Notes under the pieces: generated by a model
Databases searched by the model: none
Told to the model about the DNA's origin: nothing
Seen by the model: only the letters and a program-made list of their open reading frames with translations
Program-made: the position numbers and the translations under genes
DNA from: an uncultured Verrucomicrobiota bacterium
GTDB lineage: Bacteria > Verrucomicrobiota > Verrucomicrobiia > Limisphaerales > UBA9464
Assembly: GCA_903922605.1 (NCBI GenBank)
Contig: CAIXUG010000061.1
Coordinates: 1 to 64,000 of the forward strand
Length of the DNA: 64,000 nucleotides
Direction: 5' to 3'
Part shown: one piece after another, positions 60,801 through 64,000 of the stretch
How positions within the stretch are numbered: position 1 is the first letter of the stretch
Layout: each line of letters begins with the position of its first letter

Positions 60801-61045
60801 TTTCCCACTGAAACACCGGTCGCCGCGCCCGCGAAACTAAAGGCCTGACCCACAAAACCCGGCGCGAAGATGGCGCCGCCCGCAATGTCGGTGCGGCCAT
60901 TGCCCAACGCATCGGTGTTGTTCCCTTCCGCCCGCCACCAACCGACGACACCCGATGGAATCTGAACCCCTTCCGCCCGGCCCGCGATCATGCCAAAAAC
61001 CAGTGCAAGACCAATGCCCCAGAAGCTTCGAATTTTCCGTCTCAT
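54893..61045 (-). CDS. Giant secreted LamG/DUF11/Ig/cohesin-like protein (2050 aa)
   Basis: ATG 61045 (MRRKIRSFWGIGLALVFGMIAG) gives a signal peptide. Approximate layout: five LamG domains, the first three opened by G(I/V)VGWWRAEG near residues 32, 367 and 702, the fourth by DGLVVWLPGDGN near 1033, the fifth by DGLSVWLRGEGN near 1737. DUF11-like units (PAGYTLVNHTSSAGS and relatives) sit between LamG domains. An Ig-like domain with PLTYQWKFKGADIPDATNA is near 1255-1335. Two cohesin-like beta-sandwiches (about 1340-1475 and 1565-1700) flank a dockerin-like segment (about 1480-1560, QVGRYVAGLDDLS and DGVLSVSDWVQAMRFA). It ends YFHLKLP, a tail shared with other secreted proteins here. LamG-type modules suggest carbohydrate or matrix binding. 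No anchor is visible, and a terminator at 54827 follows. Confidence 0.87.
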   Translation of the reverse strand: MRRKIRSFWGIGLALVFGMIAGRAEGVQIPSGVVGWWRAEGNNTDALGNGRTDIAGGAIFAPGFVGQAFSFAGAATGVSVGNPTAFQLQNLTVEAWIKRADASQVSQGSPAAGIFGGGAGSYSLSILPNGQLVFGKVALSNVYSTTTVKDTNWHHVAVTREGANVSFYLDGAAAGTATYAAVFEFGTPFAIGSLGTPFLPYYYTFLGLIDEVGLYNRALSGAEIGAIYGAGAAGKKAEITTVQVAAPPAVRAGADFMTRFSVRNENSDPATNVLFDVSLPAGYTLVNHTSSAGSDLISAGSVKHTVALIPAGETVTLTLTGHADTPSSLLFHGQVSRNGAEPKPHDGSVEVTVFVLRPDTSTPAGIVGWWRAEGNYLDSADNGGAAAATGVGFAPGHVGQAFELTNDLPGVVVGNPPVFRRQNFTIEAWIRRYSTNSASHPFSVGTIFGGGVYSYALLLEGAGQLSLSKVAVSRISSTARVTDTGWHHVAVTKNGSDVHFFIDGADAGSGSYNETFTFETPFAVGSLGAPFGSGDGASSTFWGEIDELTLYNRALFGLEIADIYEAGAAGKSPENLLGGYQSAAPQIVAGGTDFKVVCSLKNLGSKPATNLVLTVSLPSDYHLVSGTASFGSVTTGAGTVQNTVASLPPGATLALTLTGNGNAPASLTFQGQITPDGGTASDFPPVTVSTVVSIGSAVPDGIVGWWRAEGDNQDVFRNGITNAPSTYIAGASFVPGFVGQAFSFVGSLIGVRVGSPAIFQQQDLTIEAWVKRANATAISQSGTTAGAIFAGASGSYSLALESTGQLSFGKVGVSKVSSTAKVADTLWHHVAVTRQGANVNFYVDGNPAGSANYDATFTFTTPFAIGSLGTTFEGANYTFWGLIDEASLYQRALSGAEIGAIYGAQNAGKRAENIVLEVEAPPAVLPCADFTVTYSVFNAGLDVARNVVLNANLPAGLTLVGNTATQGGNNLTETTLTNSLGTLLPGDTAVVSVTGHANTLATLVFDGQITRTGADLLLVDNQAEVSVEILGPCAPIPSDGLVVWLPGDGNTNDFLSHSVTYSGPGYVPGRVNQAFDFDGKTSEVSIPDSPDLDQVSFTVEAWVFPTVLDGSVETIVTKETYPHGATDIQFLLGIKGPLSSIPNTIPLGNLMFFVSGITGVPSSFGSYADAKAAIPLNQWSHVALTLGGGTIRVYVNGVVTFHNSSTRSPIMSPGPLRIGSRDSAYIVDAPQDRFNGHIDEFSYYSRALTDAEIASIYHAGGAGKCIPAVPPSILAAPTNQAVQVGTAATFSVAATGTAPLTYQWKFKGADIPDATNATLTVSPQDLADAGTYGVTVCNVAGCAPFVTADLKVIPLPATVTVVNASGQAQQNLVVPIQLICSGLENALNFSLQFDTNRLTYLDTSLGTDVANGQIQVDTTKASQGVLGISLTLPVGTTLAEGTNEVLKLRFGAAPVTVSLTTSVTFVGSPTAQKLSDLAGGALPATWVNGLVAIAAPALEGDVIPLPGGDQLVAGADAAQVGRYVAGLDDLSPGLIFQRADCAPLGTSGDGVLSVSDWVQAMRFAAGRDLPGLAAGPTVPLTFMPAPPSTERVSRLGAATLAVGEIREIPVLFTASGEENAVGFSVEYNPAELSFVGAVMGAGGPQGSVLANARSAQEGKAGVVVALNAGSRFPAGPVEIARLRFIAIGGVGTSAALAFGDAPVVREVASSLAEPLPVSWQGASFSVTPPACVASPDGLSVWLRGEGNADDALGHSSSSMGVGYVPGRVGQAISFNGAGMVAIPDSADLDWTNLTVEAWVYPTSLHNVIDMIASKTLTVATQIEGRAPTIAYSTYAQFSLGIKGPLNFAATAIPQGNLAFAFGATNSGGDVYAPWMDGNAAVPLNRWTHIALTLTADTVTVYVNGMVTRRITGLPSGPALNAEPLRLGVLAYTGTAPIFPYQNYFNGLIDEFSYYSRALSDPEITAIYLAGAEGKCEPGEPTVSVRPVTTPDGPAIDLTWPASLTGASLETTDSLGGSWTAVMVTPTVANGQNTVVLPLSASAAYFHLKLP

Positions 61046-61564
61046 AGGAGATTTCGTTAAATACCAGATATTCCGTCAGAGAACGGCACCCCACAGCTAT
61101 AGCGTCAGCCCATTGAACTGCAATTGATTGCAAGGCGTCCTCTCCATTGCGTCGCCTGGGAGCCTGACAATTCGGTTTCCCGATTCGTGCTCAAAATGGT
61201 CCGGGTTAAAACCGGTTTCAACAAACCCCTTGGCCACGCTGTTGTCGACTCGTTCCGGAAGCGCGATTTGAACTTCGAACTTGTCGTAATTGCGCAACGA
61301 ACGCCCATGAGGAACTCAACCTGCGGTTTAAATCGCATGCCGGCTCCCCGTAACTTGGCTAGTTCAAGCCGGAAAGTGGTCCGGTAGCATGTGCCTGCAA
61401 AATGAAAAGGGGCTGTCCTGGATAACCGGCCACTGAAGGCCAGCAAAACGAAACGGCCGGTCAAAGAAAGCGGGGCACGGTGATGTCATGGCTTTTCATG
61501 CTACCTCCTGCTTCGGAAATGAAGGCACGGGGTCACATGCTTTCTCGAAATCCCCGCGTCCCGC
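61046..61564. other. Intergenic region (519 bp), no supported gene
   Basis: It lies between the start of the 2050-residue gene and the end of the kinase gene (both minus strand). Short frames on either strand show no domain and no convincing start. The composition is lower in GC than the flanks. A TGCAATTGATTGCA palindrome is at about 61120-61133. The giant gene's promoter should be in its first 100 bases. Confidence 0.4.
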
Positions 61565-64000
61565 CTACTTCGCGACTGTCTCTTGCCGGCGGATTTCGTC
61601 CCAGGAAGGCGCGCGCCAGAGCATGTAGGGGCCGCTGTTGAACCTCTCCGCCACAATGCCTCCACCCGGGGAGATCTTGGGAAACTGGAGGAACCCGGCA
61701 GTTTTTCCGAGACTGAGGAGCAGTCGCTGGGAATCCAGGTCCATTACCCGGCCGCCAGACAGCCACAGACGGTGTTCTCCATTTAAGAAAGCGGAACCAT
61801 GGGATCCGGCGGCCTCCCGTGGCTGGGCCACCGTCTTTAGCGAGACCGCATCCAGCAGCCGGTTGTTTTCCCGGCCGTCGCAGAAGGCCCAACGTCCGTC
61901 GGGCGAGAAGGAGATGCGGCCGGCGTTCTGGTGGTCCAGATCCCGCCGGAAGCTCCGGCGGAGGCTGGGGTCGTAGCCGATCAGATGATCGGAGAAGACC
62001 TCGTACACGACGCCCTCATGCGCCGAGACGGAGAAGCTCCGGTCCAACGTGGGCAGCTGGACCTCCCAGACCCGTTCCTTCTTTCGCGGGTCCCAGAACT
62101 GCAGCACGCGGTTGCTGAAGGAACTCCCGCACCAGGCCACGAGCAGGCCGTGTTTTTCGAGCGCCTCCATGCGGATGACGCTCCCGGAGCCATTGTCCAG
62201 GGTGCCTTCCGGCGCGTAATCGGACAGCCGATGCAGGGTGATCTTCCCGGAGTTGCGGGCGATGGCCATGGGGCCCTCCGGACTGACGAGGAGGCAGCCT
62301 GCCGCGTCGTTCCCCAGCTGGGGCAGAGGCCGGATCACGAAGTCCGGCGCGAGGGCCTCATGGCAGCTTCCATCGGTGGAAACCGTCAGCAACCCCCGGT
62401 CTGCGGGCAACCACGCCACCTGGTCGATCGGCAGTTCCAGCCTGAGAGGAGACCGTGTCTGGGCGGGCGCCTGCAGATCCCAACGGAGAATTTCACCGGC
62501 AGTGGACGGGGTCAGATAACCCCGGCCATCTGCGGTGACAGCGGAAGCCGCAAACCCCTCATCCTGTCCTTCGAGCACATGCTCAAACGTGAACTCCGGC
62601 ACCCGCAGGACACCCAGGCCGGCAAACAACCGATGGCCACGGGCATCGAACTGCACCGCCCGGCAGCCGAAATCCAGTTCGTGAGCGAGCCGTCCCGTAC
62701 TCAGGTCCCAGACACGGAGCTGCGCCCGGTCAAACCCGCCCGACGCGGCCAGCCATCTGCCATCGGGAGAGATCCCGACACCCTGAACATAGTCCTGGCC
62801 CATGGGCAGCCAGAAGCGGTCGAGCCCCGTCGCGATCTCGACCACCCGAAGCCCGCCCCGACGTTCCAGGGTCAGTTCCTCCACCGTGACGGCGGATCCG
62901 TCCGGGGTGAAGACCAGGGAATTCCCGCCGGACCAGTCGGGTATGTATTTCGACCGGATGGACCGGAGCAGCGCGCCGCTCCCCACCTCGAAAACCAGCA
63001 CCCGGTTGTCTCCGCCCATCGTGCTGCAGGCCAGCAACCGGCCGTCGTGACTGACCGCGAGATGGCGGGGAATCCACGGAAGGGGCAGCGACCGCACGTT
63101 GGTGCGGGTCTTCGTGTCCCAGAGGCGCACGAAGGAGTTGGTCGGGGAGCGGCAGTCCGTATAGGCGAGCAGATCCGTGCCTGGCACGGCTGCCAGCCGG
63201 CAGGACACGATGTTTCCAAAGGCATGATTTTCATCCACGACCCGGTTGATGGCTTCCGGCAGCGAGTAGAGAAGCTTGCCAGTCCGGACATCCCACAGCT
63301 CGAAGCCGAGCTCCTCCCGCCCGACCGCCAGCTGCGTGCCATCCGACAGGAGCGCCATGGAGCGGATTCCCCCCGGGCGGAAACCGGCAAACACCGAGGC
63401 CACGGAACGGCTCGCCCCCCAGAGATAACGCCACTCCCAGCCGCGCAGGTCCGGCTCGCCCGGCGCGGGACGGGTGCGCGCCAGAACGCCTTGGATTGTC
63501 CGCCAGTCCTTCCGTTCAAGGGCCTGGTTGGCCACGGCCATTTCGGCCAGATAGGCGTTGCGGCGGGCGGCCAGCTCGTTGGCGCGGGCCTGTTTCGCGG
63601 CCCGCACCGCCAGGCGGTTTTGCCAGAGGATTCCGCTAACGCCCAGGACGACGGCCGAGGCGCAGGCGGCTGCCAGCGCCGCGATCATGGGCCGGCGCCG
63701 GACCCACTTCCACGCCCGTTCGCGAAGCGACAGCGGGCGGATGCTCAGAGGTTCCTGACGCAGCCAGCATTCGAGATCATCCGCCAGGGCGGCCGCGCTG
63801 GCGTAGCGACGGGAAGGGTCTTTCTCCAGGTACCGAAGACACACCGCTTCCAGATCACGGTCGAGTCCGGGCGCGAGCGAGCCGGGTCGCGGCGGTTCCG
63901 TGTCGGCCACCAGGCGGAGCACGTCCAGGCTGCTCCGGCCGAGGAACGGCGCGCGCCCGGTGAGGAGTTCAAACAGCACCGCGCCCAGCGAGTAGATGTC
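61565..64000 (-). CDS. Membrane-anchored Ser/Thr protein kinase with C-terminal propeller (5' end outside window)
   Basis: The frame is open to the right edge, so the N-terminal kinase lobe is missing. The visible start DIYSLGAVLFELLTGRAPF is the D-x-Y-S-L-G subdomain of a Hanks-type kinase. The C-lobe continues with LRYLEKDPSRRYASAAALADDLECWL. A basic patch (ERAWKWVRRRP) leads to one transmembrane helix (AALAAACASAVVLGVSGI). After a helical linker, about 600 residues of WD40/propeller-like repeats follow (FELWDVRTGKLLYS, VRLWDTKTRTNVRSL, LRVWDLSTGRLAHEL). This architecture is frequent in Planctomycetes and Verrucomicrobia, with the sensor outside the membrane. The ligand is unknown. Translation ends RRQETVAK at 61565. 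Confidence 0.87.
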   Translation of the reverse strand, partial: DIYSLGAVLFELLTGRAPFLGRSSLDVLRLVADTEPPRPGSLAPGLDRDLEAVCLRYLEKDPSRRYASAAALADDLECWLRQEPLSIRPLSLRERAWKWVRRRPMIAALAAACASAVVLGVSGILWQNRLAVRAAKQARANELAARRNAYLAEMAVANQALERKDWRTIQGVLARTRPAPGEPDLRGWEWRYLWGASRSVASVFAGFRPGGIRSMALLSDGTQLAVGREELGFELWDVRTGKLLYSLPEAINRVVDENHAFGNIVSCRLAAVPGTDLLAYTDCRSPTNSFVRLWDTKTRTNVRSLPLPWIPRHLAVSHDGRLLACSTMGGDNRVLVFEVGSGALLRSIRSKYIPDWSGGNSLVFTPDGSAVTVEELTLERRGGLRVVEIATGLDRFWLPMGQDYVQGVGISPDGRWLAASGGFDRAQLRVWDLSTGRLAHELDFGCRAVQFDARGHRLFAGLGVLRVPEFTFEHVLEGQDEGFAASAVTADGRGYLTPSTAGEILRWDLQAPAQTRSPLRLELPIDQVAWLPADRGLLTVSTDGSCHEALAPDFVIRPLPQLGNDAAGCLLVSPEGPMAIARNSGKITLHRLSDYAPEGTLDNGSGSVIRMEALEKHGLLVAWCGSSFSNRVLQFWDPRKKERVWEVQLPTLDRSFSVSAHEGVVYEVFSDHLIGYDPSLRRSFRRDLDHQNAGRISFSPDGRWAFCDGRENNRLLDAVSLKTVAQPREAAGSHGSAFLNGEHRLWLSGGRVMDLDSQRLLLSLGKTAGFLQFPKISPGGGIVAERFNSGPYMLWRAPSWDEIRRQETVAK

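Noticed and set aside
61105-61464. 119-codon frame upstream of the 2050-residue gene
   Set aside because: Composition and amino-acid use look random; no conserved motif or ribosome binding site.

Overview
The window is high-GC, densely coded bacterial DNA with strands mixed gene by gene. The gene content points to the PVC superphylum and most likely to Verrucomicrobiota (Limisphaerales/Pedosphaera-like). The clues are a PEP-CTERM protein, very large secreted LamG/Ig/delta-60 proteins, a DUF1080 hydrolase-like protein, a pseudogene for a PQQ-type propeller fused to a c-type cytochrome, DUF11 envelope proteins of chlamydial OmcB type, a kinase with a C-terminal propeller, and many hairpin-forming intergenic repeats. 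This assignment is inference; there is no rRNA, tRNA or marker gene to confirm it.

Layout. 1-6.4 kb: end of a mobile repeat, an HtrA-like protease, a TPR-sulfotransferase, a LamG/Ig secreted protein, a strong terminator and an APS kinase. 6.4-14.3 kb: a four-module leucine-rich-repeat protein, an acyltransferase, a small DUF465 protein, a DUF5722 glycosidase-like protein, an FAH-family enzyme and a VOC protein. 14.3-18.4 kb: a lipoprotein whose 5' end abuts a MITE-like element, then two paralogous DUF11 envelope proteins. 18.4-20.7 kb: a Tat-exported TIM-barrel protein, an integron attC-like palindrome, an atypical membrane-protein gene and an IS110 remnant. 20.7-27.6 kb: a TPR protein divergent from RapA, then a half-length CarB. 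27.6-29.2 kb: an apparently acquired, overlapping three-gene unit ending in a PIN-domain protein. 29.2-36.2 kb: a ClC channel divergent from a MarR regulator, a methyltransferase, an acyltransferase, an MsrB-MsrA fusion and an Old Yellow Enzyme. 36.2-46.4 kb: a decayed PQQ/cytochrome gene, DUF1080, DUF4230, a PEP-CTERM protein and an 1849-residue delta-60/cadherin protein. 46.8-54.8 kb: a fatty acid hydroxylase-like protein, DUF1801, a propeller, an SGNH lipoprotein, an alcohol dehydrogenase bracketed by hairpin repeats, DedA and two peroxiredoxins. 54.8-64 kb: a 2050-residue LamG/cohesin-like protein and the 3' part of a membrane-anchored Ser/Thr kinase.

How the genes work together. Most of the coding capacity serves the cell surface and exterior: adhesion or carbohydrate-binding modules, lipoproteins, sugar-active enzymes and sulfation. 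A second group handles oxidative stress (MsrBA, two peroxiredoxins, Old Yellow Enzyme, MarR).

The most unusual signal is between and inside the genes. Several families of short, hairpin-forming repeats occur. One is a set of imperfect tandem arrays of mostly 7-bp 'words', often as inverted pairs around a 35-60-base loop. One such array lies in frame inside the alcohol dehydrogenase gene, and two related hairpins bracket that same gene.
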